From NCBI RefSeq assembly GCF_041081105.1, contig NZ_CP163528.1, positions 62,001 to 126,000 of the forward strand: a stretch of DNA of 64,000 bases, written 5' to 3'. This DNA comes from Promicromonospora sp. Populi. GTDB taxonomy: Bacteria > Actinomycetota > Actinomycetes > Actinomycetales > Cellulomonadaceae. Of the stretch, positions 1 through 10,365 are shown piece by piece. The notes under the pieces were generated by a model. It saw only the letters and a list, made by a program, of their open reading frames with translations. It did no database searches and was not told the DNA's origin. The position numbers and the translations under genes were made by a program. Every line of letters begins with the position of its first letter. The first letter of the stretch is position 1.

Positions 1-2056
1 CTCACCGCCGAACGCCAGCGCGAACTTCGAGGCGTTGAGGACCTTGATCGCCAGGCGGCGACCGATCTTCATCTGGCCCACCTCGAACGCCGCGTCCGTG
101 CCCAGGCGAGCGGACGCAGCCCAGTAGCGCACCGCGTCGGAGCCGTGCTCGACCAGCAGGTCCATCGGCGTGACGACGTTGCCCTTGGACTTCGACATCT
201 TCTTGCGGTCCGGGTCGAGGATCCAGCCGCTGATCGTCGCGTTCTTCCAGGGCAGCACCCGGTTCTCCAGGTGCGAGCGCACCACGCTGGAGAACAGCCA
301 CGTCCGGATGATGTCCTGTCCCTGGGGGCGCAGGTCCATCGGGTAGACGCGGTCGAAGAGGTCCTGGTCCCGCTCCCAGCCGCCCACGATCTGCGGGGTC
401 AGGGACGAGGTGGCCCAGGTGTCCATGACGTCGGCATCGCCCACGAACCCGCCGGCCTGGCCGCGCTGGTCCTCCGTGTACCCGACGGGCGCCTGCGAGG
501 TCGGGTCGATCGGCAGCGAGTCCTCGGCCGGCACGATCGGGTGGTCGTAGTCGACCTCGCCGTTCGCGTCGATCGAGTACCACAGCGGGATCGCGACACC
601 GAAGAACCGCTGGCGGCTGACCAGCCAGTCGCCGTTGAGGCCGTTGACCCAGTTCTCGTACCGCACCCGCATGAAGTCGGGGTGGAAGTCGAGCTCCTTG
701 CCCCGGCCCAGCAGCTCCTCGCGCAGCGTCGCGTCCCGCCCGCCGTTGCGGATGTACCACTGGCGCGAGGTCACGATCTCGAGCGGCTTGTCGCCCTTCT
801 CGAAGAAGTTGGCCTTGCGCTGCGTGGCCACCGGCTCGGTCGGCATGTCGCCCGTCGCGGTGAGCGCGTCGACGATCGCCTTCCGGGCGCTGAAGGTGGT
901 CTTGCCCGCGACCTCGGCCTCGAACAGCTCGGCCCCCGGACCGCCCGCGAGCCACTCCGGCACCTCTCGCGTGATGCGGCCGTCGCGGTTGATGATCGAG
1001 CGGGTCGGCAGCTGCAGCTCGCGCCACCACTGCACGTCGGTGAGGTCGCCGAAGGTGCAGCACATCGCGATGCCCGCGCCCTTGTCCGGCTCGGCCAGGT
1101 GGTGCGCGAGCACGGGGACCTCGACGCCGAACAGCGGGGAGGTCACGGTGGTGCCGAACAGGTGCTGGTAACGCTCGTCGTCGGGGTGCGCGATGAGCGA
1201 GACCACAGCGGGGATCAGCTCCGGCCGGGTGGTCTCGATGTAGATGGGCGCACCGTCGGCCTGGTGGAAGGCGACCCGGTGGAAGTGGCCCGGGTAGTCC
1301 CGCGCCTCGAGCTCGGCCTGGGCGACGGCGGTCTGGAACGTGACGTCCCACAGACCCGGTGCCTCGGCCTGGTAGGCCTCGCCGCGCTGCAGGTTGCGCA
1401 CGAACGCGCGCTGCGCGGTGGCGCGCGAGACGTCCCCGATGGTCTGGTACGTCTGGGCCCAGTCCACCGAGATACCGAGGCGACGCCACAGCTCCTCGAA
1501 CTGCTTCTCGTCCTCGGCCGTCAGGCGCTCGCACAGCTCGACGAAGTTGCGGCGGCTGATCGGGACCTGGTCGGCTGCCTTGACGTTCTTGTCCGTGCCC
1601 TCGAACGGCGGGGTGAACCCCGGGTCGTAGGGCAGCGACAGGTCGACGCGCACGCCGTAGTAGTTCTGGACGCGGCGCTCGGTCGGCAGGCCGTTGTCGT
1701 CCCAGCCCATGGGGTAGAAGACCTCGAGGCCGCGCATGCGCTTGAAGCGCGCCACGATGTCGGTGTGCGTGTAGCTGAACACGTGCCCCACGTGCAGGGA
1801 CCCCGAAGCCGTGGGCGGCGGGGTGTCGATCGAGTAGATCTCGGCACGGGTCTTGGTGCGGTCGAAGGCGAAGGTCTGCTCGGCGGTCCAGCGCTCGTCG
1901 AACTTGGCTTCCAGCCCGTCCGTGCTGACCTTGTCCGGTACCTCCTTGACCACCGCGCGTACGACGTCGGCGCCGGCTACCGAGGCAGCGGGCGAGTCGA
2001 GGGCGGGTGTGGTCGTGGCCGGGTCCGTCGGCCCGGTGGAGGCAGGAATGCTCATG
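1..2056 (-). CDS. valS: Valine--tRNA ligase (3' end beyond window)
   Basis: Class I aminoacyl-tRNA synthetase that charges tRNA-Val in the cytoplasm. Reading the minus strand gives the HIGH-type motif [10 protein letters not shown] near residue 80 and, close to the left edge, the KMSKS-type motif in KKMSKSKGN. Between them are GWDDNGLP and the editing-domain region. The first ~55 residues are a low-complexity extension before the conserved EAKFDERW segment. The ATG at 2056 is supported by a -10-like GACACT seven nt upstream, as for other leaderless genes here. The protein is cut by the window edge, so the anticodon-binding C-terminus is missing. Confidence 0.95.
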
Positions 2057-2063
2057 CGCACCA

Positions 2064-2069
2064 GTGTCC
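2064..2069 (-). promoter_or_regulatory. -10 box of valS, leaderless spacing
   Basis: GACACT on the minus strand lies 7 nt before the ATG at 2056. No Shine-Dalgarno is visible in the gap, so the transcript probably begins at the start codon. Confidence 0.45.
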
Positions 2070-2154
2070 CAGATTCGAGCAAGCCGAATGCACCTTGTCC
2101 ACAGGTACCGGGCACCCTGCTGGGCTCGCCCGGCAGGGTGTCAGAGGCCCCGCG

Positions 2155-2160
2155 TAGCGT
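2155..2160 (+). promoter_or_regulatory. -10 box TAGCGT, leaderless spacing
   Basis: TAGCGT is followed by a 7-nt gap and then the GTG at 2168. There is no ribosome-binding site in the gap, so transcription probably starts at the GTG. This decides the start of the AraC-like gene. Confidence 0.6.
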
Positions 2161-2167
2161 TGTTCTC

Positions 2168-2893
2168 GTGACCCCTTACCGCGAGCTCGCACCGCCGACC
2201 GGCCTGCTGCCGGTCGTGGCGTGCCTGTGGGAGCACGAGGCGCCGCCCGGCCACGAGCAGCGGATCATCCCCGACGGCTGCGTGGACCTGGTCTGGCTCG
2301 ACGGCGAGCTGGTGGTCGTCGGCGCCGACACAGGCCCGGTCGTCGCGCAGGCTGACGCCGCGCGGCCGGTGACCCGCACCAGCGGAATCCGGCTGCGGCC
2401 CGGTGCGGCGGGCGCCGTCCTGGGCATCCCGGCGTCGGAGGTACGCGACCTGCGGGTGCCGCTGGCGGAGGTGTGGCCCGACGTCGGCCCTGCGCTCGCC
2501 GAAACGCTCGGTGCGGCGGATCCGGCCCGGCGGCTGGACGTGCTTGCCCGCACCGTGCTGCAGCGCAAGGCGGAGCGCGACGGGCTGGTCGCGGCGGCCG
2601 CCCGGCGGCTCGGCGTGCCCGGGTCGCGGATCTCCGGCGTCGCGCAGGAGCTGGGCGTGAGCGAGCGGCACCTGCACCGCCGCACCGTGGACGCCGTCGG
2701 CTACGGGCCCAAGATGCTCGGCCGCGTGGCCCGGCTGCGGCGGCTGATCGCCCTGTCCTCGCCCACGTCCCTGGCGGAGCGAGCGACCGCGGCGGGCTAC
2801 GCGAGCCAGGCGCACATGTCCGACGAGGTGCGTCGCCTGACCGGCCTCACACCCGTCCGATTCCTGGAAGACGCCGCCCTCACGGCGGCCTAG
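2168..2893 (+). CDS. AraC-like helix-turn-helix regulator with DUF6597-type N-terminus
   Basis: Predicted 241-aa cytoplasmic transcription factor. The N-terminal half carries [11 protein letters not shown] near residues 35-45, the hallmark of the DUF6597 sensor-like domain that precedes AraC DNA-binding domains. The C-terminal ~85 residues contain an AraC-type double helix-turn-helix ([17 protein letters not shown], then [16 protein letters not shown], then TPVRFL). The GTG start is chosen because a -10 box sits 7 nt upstream. Divergent from valS. Its stop TAG forms part of the next gene's -10 box, so the next gene has its own promoter. The effector is unknown. Confidence 0.82.
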   Translation: MTPYRELAPPTGLLPVVACLWEHEAPPGHEQRIIPDGCVDLVWLDGELVVVGADTGPVVAQADAARPVTRTSGIRLRPGAAGAVLGIPASEVRDLRVPLAEVWPDVGPALAETLGAADPARRLDVLARTVLQRKAERDGLVAAAARRLGVPGSRISGVAQELGVSERHLHRRTVDAVGYGPKMLGRVARLRRLIALSSPTSLAERATAAGYASQAHMSDEVRRLTGLTPVRFLEDAALTAA

Positions 2894-2896
2894 CGT
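2891..2896 (+). promoter_or_regulatory. -10 box TAGCGT overlapping the upstream stop codon
   Basis: TAGCGT uses the TAG stop of the AraC-like gene as its first three bases, leaves a 7-nt gap and meets the ATG at 2904. It is the same hexamer and gap as at 2155. Confidence 0.6.
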
Positions 2897-2903
2897 CAAT
2901 GCC

Positions 2904-3794
2904 ATGAGCACAACTACCCGCATCAACATCGAGGCCGCCAAGCGGTTCATCTACGACGACGCCCGCCTCCTGGAGCGGCACCGCCTGGCGGCGCTGTTCG
3001 ACGACGCACCGGCCGGACGGGTCCTGGACGCTCTACGTCCTTACCGGAACGACGACGGCGGATGGGGCCACGCCCTGGAGCCCGACCTGCGCGGGCCCGA
3101 CAGCCAGGTGTCCGGCGCGCTGTCCGCGCTCGAGGTGCTGGCCGAGCTGGGCGCCGCCGCCGACCCGGCGGTGACATCCCTGGCCACCGAGACCGCCGAC
3201 TGGCTGGCCTCCGTCGCGTTGCCCGACGGGCGGGTGCCGCACGTGCTGCCGACCGCCGTCGACTACCCGGCCGCGCCGTGGATGGTGCCGAGCGAGGACG
3301 GGATGCTGACGTTCGCGGTAGCCGCCCACCTGTGGAAGCTCGGCGTGGAGCACCCCTTCCTCGATGCGGCGACCCAGTGGTGCTGGGGACAGCTGGAGGA
3401 GAACACGCTGGCCGGCGGGACCGCGATGGGCGGCTACACGGTGCACTTCGCTCTCCACTTCCTCGACGCGGTACCCGAGCCGGGCCGCGCGGCCGCCGCC
3501 GTCGAACTGCTGCGGCCGGCCCTGCGCGAGGACGGGACGATCCCCCTCGGCGGCGGGATCGAGGACGAGAAGCTCACCCCGCTCCTGCTGTCCCCGACAC
3601 CCGGCACACCTAGCCGGGCGCTGTTCACGGACGCCCAGATCTCGGCGGAGCTGGACCGGCTGGAGCAGGAGCAGCTGGAGGACGGCGGCTGGGACTTCGA
3701 CTTCGCGCACTGGTCGCCCGGGCAGACCGTGGAGTGGCGCGGCATCGTCACCCTCGGCGCGCTGGAGACGCTTCGGCAGCACGGCCGGCTCTGA
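2904..3794 (+). CDS. Prenyltransferase/squalene-cyclase alpha-toroid fold protein, function unknown
   Basis: Predicted soluble 296-aa protein. It shows repeated DGGW-type turns (NDDGGWGHALEPD near residue 50, EDGGWDFDF near 260), as in the alpha/alpha-toroid fold of terpenoid cyclases and prenyltransferase beta subunits. The DxDD and QW catalytic motifs of true squalene-hopene cyclases are not evident and the protein is about half their length, so enzyme activity cannot be assigned. No signal peptide. It is 10 nt downstream of the AraC-like gene but has its own leaderless-type promoter. Confidence 0.65.
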   Translation: MSTTTRINIEAAKRFIYDDARLLERHRLAALFDDAPAGRVLDALRPYRNDDGGWGHALEPDLRGPDSQVSGALSALEVLAELGAAADPAVTSLATETADWLASVALPDGRVPHVLPTAVDYPAAPWMVPSEDGMLTFAVAAHLWKLGVEHPFLDAATQWCWGQLEENTLAGGTAMGGYTVHFALHFLDAVPEPGRAAAAVELLRPALREDGTIPLGGGIEDEKLTPLLLSPTPGTPSRALFTDAQISAELDRLEQEQLEDGGWDFDFAHWSPGQTVEWRGIVTLGALETLRQHGRL

Positions 3795-3873
3795 ACGGTT
3801 GTCAGTGGACCTGCCTGCTGCGGTCAGGACTTGAGGAAGTCCCGGATGGCCGTGACCACGGTGGGCCGGGTCT

Positions 3874-3879
3874 TAGGCT
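3874..3879 (+). promoter_or_regulatory. -10 box TAGGCT, decides LLM oxidoreductase start
   Basis: TAGGCT plus a 7-nt gap leads to the first of two adjacent GTG codons (3887 rather than 3890). No Shine-Dalgarno is present. Confidence 0.58.
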
Positions 3880-3886
3880 GGTCCGC

Positions 3887-4879
3887 GTGGTGACCATCGG
3901 TTATGCCGCGATGCTCGAACAGTTCGCGCCCCGCGAGGCGGTGGAGCTGGCGGCGCTCGCGGAGACGCACGGCTTCTCCGGCGTCATGGCCGCAGACCAC
4001 TTCCAGCCCTGGACCCCGCAGCAGGGTCAGGCCGGCTTCGTGTGGAACGTGCTGGCGGCCGCCGCGGAGCACACGTCGGGCGACCTGGGTCCGGTGACGG
4101 CGCCGACGTTCCGCTGGCACCCCGCGGTGGTGGCTCAGGCGTCCGCGACCCTCGCGGCGATGAACCCGGGCCGGCACTGGCTCGGCGTCGGGTCGGGGGA
4201 GGCGCTCAACGAGCACGTGGTGGGCGGCTACTGGCCCGAGGCGGCCGAGCGGATCAACCGCATGTTCGAGGCGGTGGAGATCATCAAGAAGCTCTTCGCC
4301 GGGTCCCTGGCCGGGCGGGACGTCAAGCACACCGGCACGTACTTCAGGCTGGAGTCGACGCGGCTGTGGACCATGCCGGAGGCCGCGCCCGAGATCCTGG
4401 TCGCGACGGCGGGTCCCGTCACCGCCCGCCGCGCCGGGCGGACGGCGGACGGGCTGATCACCCAGGCCGCGCCCCTGGATCGGATGTCGTCCCTGCTCAC
4501 CAGGTTCGCCGACGGCGCCCGCGAGTCCGGCCGCGACCCGGGCCGGATGCCGAAGGCGCTCCAGCTGCACCTCTCCTGGGCGCCCACCCACGACGAGGCC
4601 GTGGCGAACGCCCTCACGGAGTGGCCGGTCGGCGGCATGCGGTTCCCGCGGTCCGACATCCGCTCGCCGCACGACTTCGCGCAGCTGGCCCGGATGGTGC
4701 GCCCCGAGGACTTCGAGGGGCGTGTGCTGATCTCCGCCGACCCGGACGAGCATCGCGCGTCGATCCAGAGGTACGTCGACCTCGGGTTCGACCGCATCTA
4801 CCTGCACAACGTTGGCCGCAACCAGCGCGAGTGGATCGAGACGTTTGGCCGCGAGGTGCTCCCGAAGCTGGTGCGGTGA
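3887..4879 (+). CDS. LLM-class F420-dependent oxidoreductase, G6PDH-like family
   Basis: 330-aa TIM-barrel oxidoreductase of the luciferase-like monooxygenase class that uses the deazaflavin F420. Diagnostic segments are MAADHFQPW near residue 35, [12 protein letters not shown] near 105 and [20 protein letters not shown] near 170-190, matching the F420-dependent glucose-6-phosphate dehydrogenase-related family. The true substrate cannot be read from the sequence. It is followed 46 nt later by cofE, an F420 biosynthesis gene, which supports the cofactor assignment. GTG start set by the promoter spacing. Confidence 0.88.
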   Translation: MVTIGYAAMLEQFAPREAVELAALAETHGFSGVMAADHFQPWTPQQGQAGFVWNVLAAAAEHTSGDLGPVTAPTFRWHPAVVAQASATLAAMNPGRHWLGVGSGEALNEHVVGGYWPEAAERINRMFEAVEIIKKLFAGSLAGRDVKHTGTYFRLESTRLWTMPEAAPEILVATAGPVTARRAGRTADGLITQAAPLDRMSSLLTRFADGARESGRDPGRMPKALQLHLSWAPTHDEAVANALTEWPVGGMRFPRSDIRSPHDFAQLARMVRPEDFEGRVLISADPDEHRASIQRYVDLGFDRIYLHNVGRNQREWIETFGREVLPKLVR

Positions 4880-4913
4880 GCGGACTCATAGCCTTGGCAC
4901 CCCGCCGTGGTGT

Positions 4914-4919
4914 GAGGAT
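4914..4919 (+). promoter_or_regulatory. -10-like GAGGAT before cofE
   Basis: GAGGAT lies 6 nt before the GTG at 4926. It keeps only the A2 and T6 of the consensus, so it is weaker than the other boxes. A similar CAGGAT plus 6-nt gap precedes the GTG at 20124 on the other strand. Confidence 0.35.
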
Positions 4920-4925
4920 GGTCCC

Positions 4926-5708
4926 GTGGAACGACTCAGCGTCTGGGCCCCTGACGGGCTGCCCGAGATCACTCCCGGCGACGACCTCGGCGAGCTGATC
5001 GCCGACCTCCTGGCGGGACTTGAGGAGCAGGATCAACCGCGCGACGGCGACGTCGTCGTCGTGACCTCGAAGATCGTCTCCAAGGCGGAAGGCCGGGTGG
5101 TCGCCGCCGACGACCGGGAGCAGGCCATCACCGACGAGACCGTCCGGATCGTCGCTCAGCGTGAGCGCCCCGGCCTGCCACCGCTGCGGATCGTCGAGAA
5201 CAAGCTCGGGCTCGTCATGGCGGCGGCCGGTGTGGACGCGAGCAACACACCCGAGGGCACCGTCCTGCTGCTGCCCGTCGACCCGGACGTCTCGGCCCGC
5301 ACCATCCGCACCGCGCTCACCCAGCGCCTGGGCCTGCGACGGATCGGCGTCGTCGTCACCGACACGGCGGGCCGGCCGTGGCGCGACGCCCTGGTCGATA
5401 TAGCGATCGGCGCCGCCGGGATCACGCCAACGGACGACCTGCGCGGCAGCACCGACGCCCACGGGCGGCCGCTGAGCGTGACCGTCACCGCCGTCGTCGA
5501 CGAGATCGCCGCCGCGTCCGAGCTGGTGCGGGGCAAGTCGAGCGGGCGCGCCGTCGCCGTCGTGCGGGGCATGGGCCGTTTTGTCACGGACGACGACGGC
5601 CCGGGCGCCCGCGTCCTCGTGCGCGGCAGCGCCGACGACCTGTTCCGCGAGGGTTCGGCCGAGGCGTACGCCCGCGGCCTGGCCGACGGCGCGGCTGACA
5701 GGCGCTGA
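4926..5708 (+). CDS. cofE: Coenzyme F420-0:L-glutamate ligase
   Basis: 260-aa CofE/FbiB N-terminal family enzyme that adds gamma-linked glutamate to F420-0 using GTP. Typical segments are [18 protein letters not shown] near residue 40, [20 protein letters not shown] near 90 and [12 protein letters not shown] near 140, with metal-binding acidic residues. It lacks the C-terminal nitroreductase domain of mycobacterial FbiB, so it is the stand-alone form. It pairs with the F420-dependent oxidoreductase just upstream. It ends at a strong bidirectional terminator facing jetC. Confidence 0.93.
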   Translation: MERLSVWAPDGLPEITPGDDLGELIADLLAGLEEQDQPRDGDVVVVTSKIVSKAEGRVVAADDREQAITDETVRIVAQRERPGLPPLRIVENKLGLVMAAAGVDASNTPEGTVLLLPVDPDVSARTIRTALTQRLGLRRIGVVVTDTAGRPWRDALVDIAIGAAGITPTDDLRGSTDAHGRPLSVTVTAVVDEIAAASELVRGKSSGRAVAVVRGMGRFVTDDDGPGARVLVRGSADDLFREGSAEAYARGLADGAADRR

Positions 5709-5709
5709 C

Positions 5710-5762
5710 GGACTACGCCCCTGACTCGACGTACTCGGTATGGCGAGTCAGGGGCGTGGTCC
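5710..5762. terminator. Bidirectional hairpin terminator between cofE and jetC
   Basis: 19-bp stem (5710-5728 with 5744-5762, one mismatched pair) and a 15-nt loop, between two convergent genes. No U-run, as is common in actinobacteria. Confidence 0.8.
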
Positions 5763-5768
5763 GGGCGG

Positions 5769-8700
5769 TCAGAGGGACGGGCGGCGGGTCGTGATCTTGA
5801 CGATCGGCGAGGCGCCGTTCGTCTCCTCCGGGGTCACGGTCACGGACCAGTCCGGCTCGGGTTCGTTGTCCGCGCCGTTGCCCACGCTGGTGTCCGACGC
5901 CGCCGCCTCCACCTGGGCGGGCGCCGGAGGCGGAGGCGGCGGGGGAGGCGGCACCGCGGGCAGCCCGCGGGTCGGAGTAGCGGTGCTGGTATCCGCGGCT
6001 GGGGTCGCCGGAGTCACCGAAACAACCGGCGTTGCCGGAGGAGCGGACGTCACCGGTGCGGCCTGGGGAGCCGGTGCAGTCGGCACCACTGGGGTGTCCG
6101 ACGTCGGCGGGCTGGCCGGCGCAACTGGAGCGGCCGGAGCCGGAACCGACGGCGCGGGTGGAGCCGTCCGCACCACCGGAGCCGGAGCCGGAGCCGGGGT
6201 CGCGGCCGGCTTCCCCGCCCCGCCCCGGGTAGCCGAAGGGACCGGCTCGACCGCGGTCAGCGGGGACTCCAGCAGCACCACGTCGACGCGCGACTCGCGC
6301 ATCTCCTTGCAGGTCGCCAGGCCGATGCCGCCCACGTAGTCCTCAAGGGTCTGCAGGAGCTTGAGCGGCGTCGCCAGGATCATGTGGAACCCGAACGCCG
6401 CGAACGTGTCCATGGCGGTGCGGGTGAACGCGGTATCGGCCTTGTCGAAGGCCTCGTCCAGGAGGATCGAGCCGTAGGCCGGCGCGGCGGAGTCGGAAGC
6501 GCCGGCCAGCTGGTACCGCAGGGCCGCGGCCAGGCAGAACACGACGAGCTTCTGGCGCTGGCCGCCGGAGAGCCCGGCGGAGGAGTCGTGCACGGCCAGC
6601 GCGATGCCACCGGCGGTGACCTCGACGCCCGTGAAGTGCACGTGTCGCCGGGTGTCCAGGCACAGCGCGCGCCAGGCGCGGTCCGCGGGGTCGCTCGACC
6701 CGAGGCGGCGCACCAGCCGTTCCAGCACCTCGTACTCCGGCTCGGTGTCGCCCGTGAGGGTGTCGAGCGTGCGGAGGAACTCCTCCACGGCCGCGGGGCG
6801 GCGCTCCTTGACCCGGATCTCCAGGTATCGGTCCGTGTCGAACGGGGAGCGGCGCAGGGACGTGTTGACCCCGACGATCCGCTCGCGGATGGTCGCCGGC
6901 GCCTGCCGGATCTCGGCGGCAAGCTTGCGCAGGGCGCGGCGCGCCTGGTCGGTCATGAGGTCCGAGAACCGGGCCTCCTGCTCGGGCAGGCGGGACGTGC
7001 GGATGCGCTCCAGCACCTCGAGGTACCGCGACCGGTCGCCGACCTGCGCCGTGAGGTCGCGCGTGATGGCGGGCCAGCGCCGTCGGAACTCCGCGAGCAC
7101 ACCGACGATCTCGCGCTCGGCGGCCCCCGATGTGCGCAGCCCGGCCTCGCGCTCCGCGTCCAGCGTGCGGGACACGGTGAGCGAGACGTCGTCGATCACC
7201 TCGTGCGTGACCGTCTTGCGGACGGCGGAGTACCGCTTCTCCAGCTCCTCGCGGTGCGCGAGCGGGATCGCGTTGGTCGGGGCGTCACCGAGGTCGGCGA
7301 CGATCCGCTCCAGGGAGCGGCGGTGGGCGCGGGCCTCGGCGAGGTCGTCGGCGGCTATCGCGGCAGCTGCCCGGGCCTGATCGAGCCGGGTCTCGGCCGC
7401 CGCGACGTCCTGCGAAGCCTGCAGCAGGTCCATCGTGCCGTCCAGCAGCCGGTCGAACGACGCCTGCGCGTCGGTCAGGTCCGCCTCGGCCGTCTCGATG
7501 TCGACCTCGCGCCACTCGCGCCGGGCCACGTGCCGCAGCGTGAGCTGCCGGCGCACGGCTTCGCGCTGCTCGGCGACGGCGTCGGCCACTGCGGCGTCGG
7601 CCTCCGCGAGGCGGGCCTGCGTCTCGCGCGCGAGCTCCAGGAGCTGGTCGAGCCGGTCGTCGGCGTCCCAGCCGAGCGTCCAGTCCTCGACACCGGGCAG
7701 CAGCGGCTGCTCGATCTCCTCCGCCCCGTGCTTGATCAGGCCCTCGCGCGTCACGGCGCGTTCGTGCTGGTCGAGCCCGGCGGGGTCGTCCACGCACAGG
7801 TAGTCGTACTGCTCGGACAGGCGTCGGTTCAGCCAGCCCGACATCGGGCTGTCCTTCACCTCGACCTTGTGCACGAGCGACGCCTCCTCCGTGGAGCGAG
7901 GCGCGTCGTTGCGCACACCCACCACGCGGTAGCGCAGGCCCGGCCCCGCCGACACGGCAGCGGCGACGGCCGCGCGGTGCGCCGGGGCGACCAGCACGAG
8001 CGTGGCCAGCGGCCGCAGGACGTCCTCGATCACGGGGCGCCAGTCGGCGTCCTCCTCCCGGACCCGCAGCAGCTCGGCCGCGAACGGCAGCACGGAGACG
8101 TCGAGGCCCGCGGCCTCAGCGACGGCCCTGCGGGCCGCCGCCAGCTCGGCCGGGACGTTGGTCTGGGTCTGCCGCACGGCGTGGATCCGCCCGGCAACGG
8201 CCTCGTGCCGCTGCCCGACGGCGGAGCGCGCGGCCAGCACGTCCTGGATGTTCACGTCGAGTGCCTCGGGGGCACGAGAACGTCCGACAGCGGTGATGGC
8301 TCCCGTGGCGACCGAGGACAGCGCCCCGGTGGCGACCGACGGGACCGGACCGGTCGACACGGTGGCCAGCTGCCCCGTCGAGACGACGGGCAGGGCGCCG
8401 GTGAGCGTCGGCACCGCGCCGGTGGCCAGCGGCGTACACCGCCGAGCTCCCAGCGGGCCTTCTCCTTGAGCGCCGCGAACTCAGCGAACGTCTCGGGCAT
8501 GGTCATGTCCACGGACCGCAGGTCGGTGGTGAGCTCGCCCCGCCGGGTGCGGACCAGCGCGGCGATCTCACCGGCGCGCTGCAGCCGGTCGGCCTGCGTG
8601 GCGAGCGCCTGCCCACCGCGGGCGCCGAGCACGTTCACGGCCTGCTGGTGCGTGTTCGCGGCGACGTCGACCTCGGTGTCGGCGGCCTGGCGGTGGTGCT

Positions 8701-9661
8701 GCGCGCGCTCCTCCGCCGCGCGTGCCTCCGCGAGTGCGCCACGCGCGAGGTCGAGCTTCCACGCGTCCTTGAACGTCTCCAGCGAGCCGCGCAGGGTCGC
8801 GGCGCGCACGCCGGCGGCCGAGCCGTCGTCGTACGCCTTGGTCAGGTTTGCGAGCCGGCTCAGGTGCTCGATCTGCCGGCGTGAGGTCTCGATGTCGGCG
8901 TAGGCCCGGGCGACGTCCGCGAACTGGCCCACGGCCTGCGCCGCCAGCTCGAACGTGCCCGGCTCGTCGAGCATGTGCCCGCGGAACAGGTCGTCCAGGC
9001 TGCCCAGGTTCTTCGCCGACTGGGTGCGGTGCAGCAGCACCAGCGCCTGCTCCGAGCTGATGCCGAGGGCCTGGGTGAACGCCGCGGCGAACGGCCCGTG
9101 CCGCTCGCTCACCGTCGCGTCGGGCCAGGCCCCGGTCACACCCGCGACGTCGGGTCCGGAGCGCACGTACCGCTCGAAGTCCAGCAGCCCGACCTCGCCC
9201 CGCACCACTACGTTCAGCGTCGACGGCGTCGACGAGCCCCGTGTGAGGTGGAACAGGCGCACGAGGGTCACGGTGCCGTCGAGGGCATCCGTGCCGTTCG
9301 AGTACCGCAGCAGGATGCCCGACCAGGTTGCACCCGAGCGCAGGTGGTCGGCCACGACCTCGCCAGTGCTCTCGTCGGTGCGGTGCCGCCATGCGCCGCG
9401 CGCGTACGAGACCACGTCGCGGTCACCGGCCTCGCGTTCGGCGGCCCCCGTGCCCGCCGCGGCCACGTTGAACCGCAGGTGCTCCGGCGGGGTCAGGACC
9501 GCTGCGACGGCGTCGACCAGCGACGACTTGCCCGAGCCCGAATGGCCCGTGAGCAGGAACCCGTCCCGCGGCACCGGTACCGCGTGGTGCCCGGAGAACG
9601 TGCCCCAGTTGACCAGCTCGATGCGCGCGAGGCGCCACTGTCCGGGGTGCGGGGTCTTCAT
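5769..9661 (-). CDS. jetC: JetC/MksB-like SMC-family ATPase, frameshifted
   Basis: Large SMC/MukB-like ATPase of the Wadjet (JetABCD) or MksBEF complex, which in characterised systems extrudes and restricts circular DNA. The N-terminal head has Walker A GHSGSGKSSLVDAV near residue 40. After coiled coils and a hinge (LPFAAELLRVREEDADW) come the ABC signature AGLSGGQRQKL and Walker B SILLDEAFDKAD. The frame breaks near 8430-8442, after WELGG: one missing base separates a ~410-codon 5' part from an ~887-codon 3' part, so as written it is a pseudogene unless this is a sequencing error. Unusual features are a Val/Thr-Gly tandem repeat at the break and a ~160-residue Pro/Ala-rich tail after the ATPase. 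ATG overlaps the jetB stop by 4 bp (ATGA). No jetD follows. Confidence 0.85.
8285..8430 (-). repeat. Degenerate 21-24-bp tandem repeat inside jetC
   Basis: The coding sequence repeats a 7-8-residue unit of the form V-x-T-G-x-L/V-x about six times (LATGAVP, TLTGALP, VVSTGQLA, TVSTGPVP, SVATGALS, SVATGAIT). It lies in the coiled-coil arm before the hinge, directly beside the frameshift. Such a flexible repeat is not expected in an SMC arm. Confidence 0.7.
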
Positions 9662-10365
9662 GCGCTCTCCTTTGCCAGCCGTGCGTACTCGGCGCTCAGC
9701 GCCGCTACCTGGTCCGCGCCGAACACGGTCCGCAGCACGGGGGAGACCACGCACCGGTCCCCGCTGAGCGGCTCCAGCATGCCTGACTCGATCAGCCGCG
9801 CCCACGTCGCGTCCAGCTGGCGGGTGAAGTCCATGGGCGAGCCGCCGCCGCGACGCCGGTACGCGCCGAGGTGATCGGCCGCCTCGTCCCGGCTGATCGC
9901 CACGCGCCCGTCCGCCGAGTCGAGCAGCAGGGCGCGCAGGTGCAGCAGCAGCGCGGTGTCGAGGAACGTCAGCGTCACCTCGCGCACCACCTGGGGTGTG
10001 TCAGCGGCCGGGACGTCGCGCACGAACGCGACCTGCGCGTCGGCGTCGACCACGAGGTCGAGGTACTGGTCGGCGAGGCGCTCGCGGACCACGTCCTCGT
10101 TGGTCAGCAGCGCGCGCCAGATGTCCGGGTCGGACTCCTCCGCCAGGTAGGGACCGCGCACCAGCCGGGCAAGCGCGTGGCGCGCGGGTGCCGGCAGGGT
10201 GCCGTGGTCGCCGGGCCAGAGGCGGACTCCACCACCGCCGTCGCCGCTCTCCTGAACGGCCTGGCCACCGGTGCTCGACGGCGCGGACTGCGCGCGGCCG
10301 CCGGCCGGTCGGCCTGGGCGGGAGCTGCGGAGGTCTGCGGGTCCGGTCACGTCGGGTTCTGTCAC
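9658..10365 (-). CDS. jetB: JetB/MksE-like DUF4194 protein
   Basis: 235-aa kleisin-associated (KITE-like) subunit of the Wadjet/MksBEF complex, DUF4194 family. The first ~60 residues are a Gly/Pro/Ala-rich extension. The conserved part starts near RLVRGPYLAEESDPDIWRA, with winged-helix features in DEAADHLGAYRRR and a C-terminal LRTVFGADQ. The GTG start overlaps the jetA stop as GTGA, and the stop overlaps the jetC ATG, so the three genes are translationally coupled. It would bridge JetA and the JetC heads. Confidence 0.85.
   Translation of the reverse strand: MTEPDVTGPADLRSSRPGRPAGGRAQSAPSSTGGQAVQESGDGGGGVRLWPGDHGTLPAPARHALARLVRGPYLAEESDPDIWRALLTNEDVVRERLADQYLDLVVDADAQVAFVRDVPAADTPQVVREVTLTFLDTALLLHLRALLLDSADGRVAISRDEAADHLGAYRRRGGGSPMDFTRQLDATWARLIESGMLEPLSGDRCVVSPVLRTVFGADQVAALSAEYARLAKESA

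Noticed and set aside
145..2157. Very long open frame on the plus strand opposite valS (and similar ones opposite jetC, the subtilase and the ABC operon)
   Set aside because: Antisense frames stay open by chance in high-G+C DNA; their products are rich in Arg, Ala, Gly and Pro and match nothing, while the opposite strand encodes clear conserved proteins.
2904..3794. Squalene-hopene cyclase
   Set aside because: Protein is half the needed length and lacks a DxDD motif; only the toroid-type DGGW turns are present.
5890..6250. Repetitive GC-rich block at the end of jetC as a CRISPR or minisatellite array
   Set aside because: No regular repeat-spacer pattern; it is the Pro/Ala-rich coding tail in frame with jetC.
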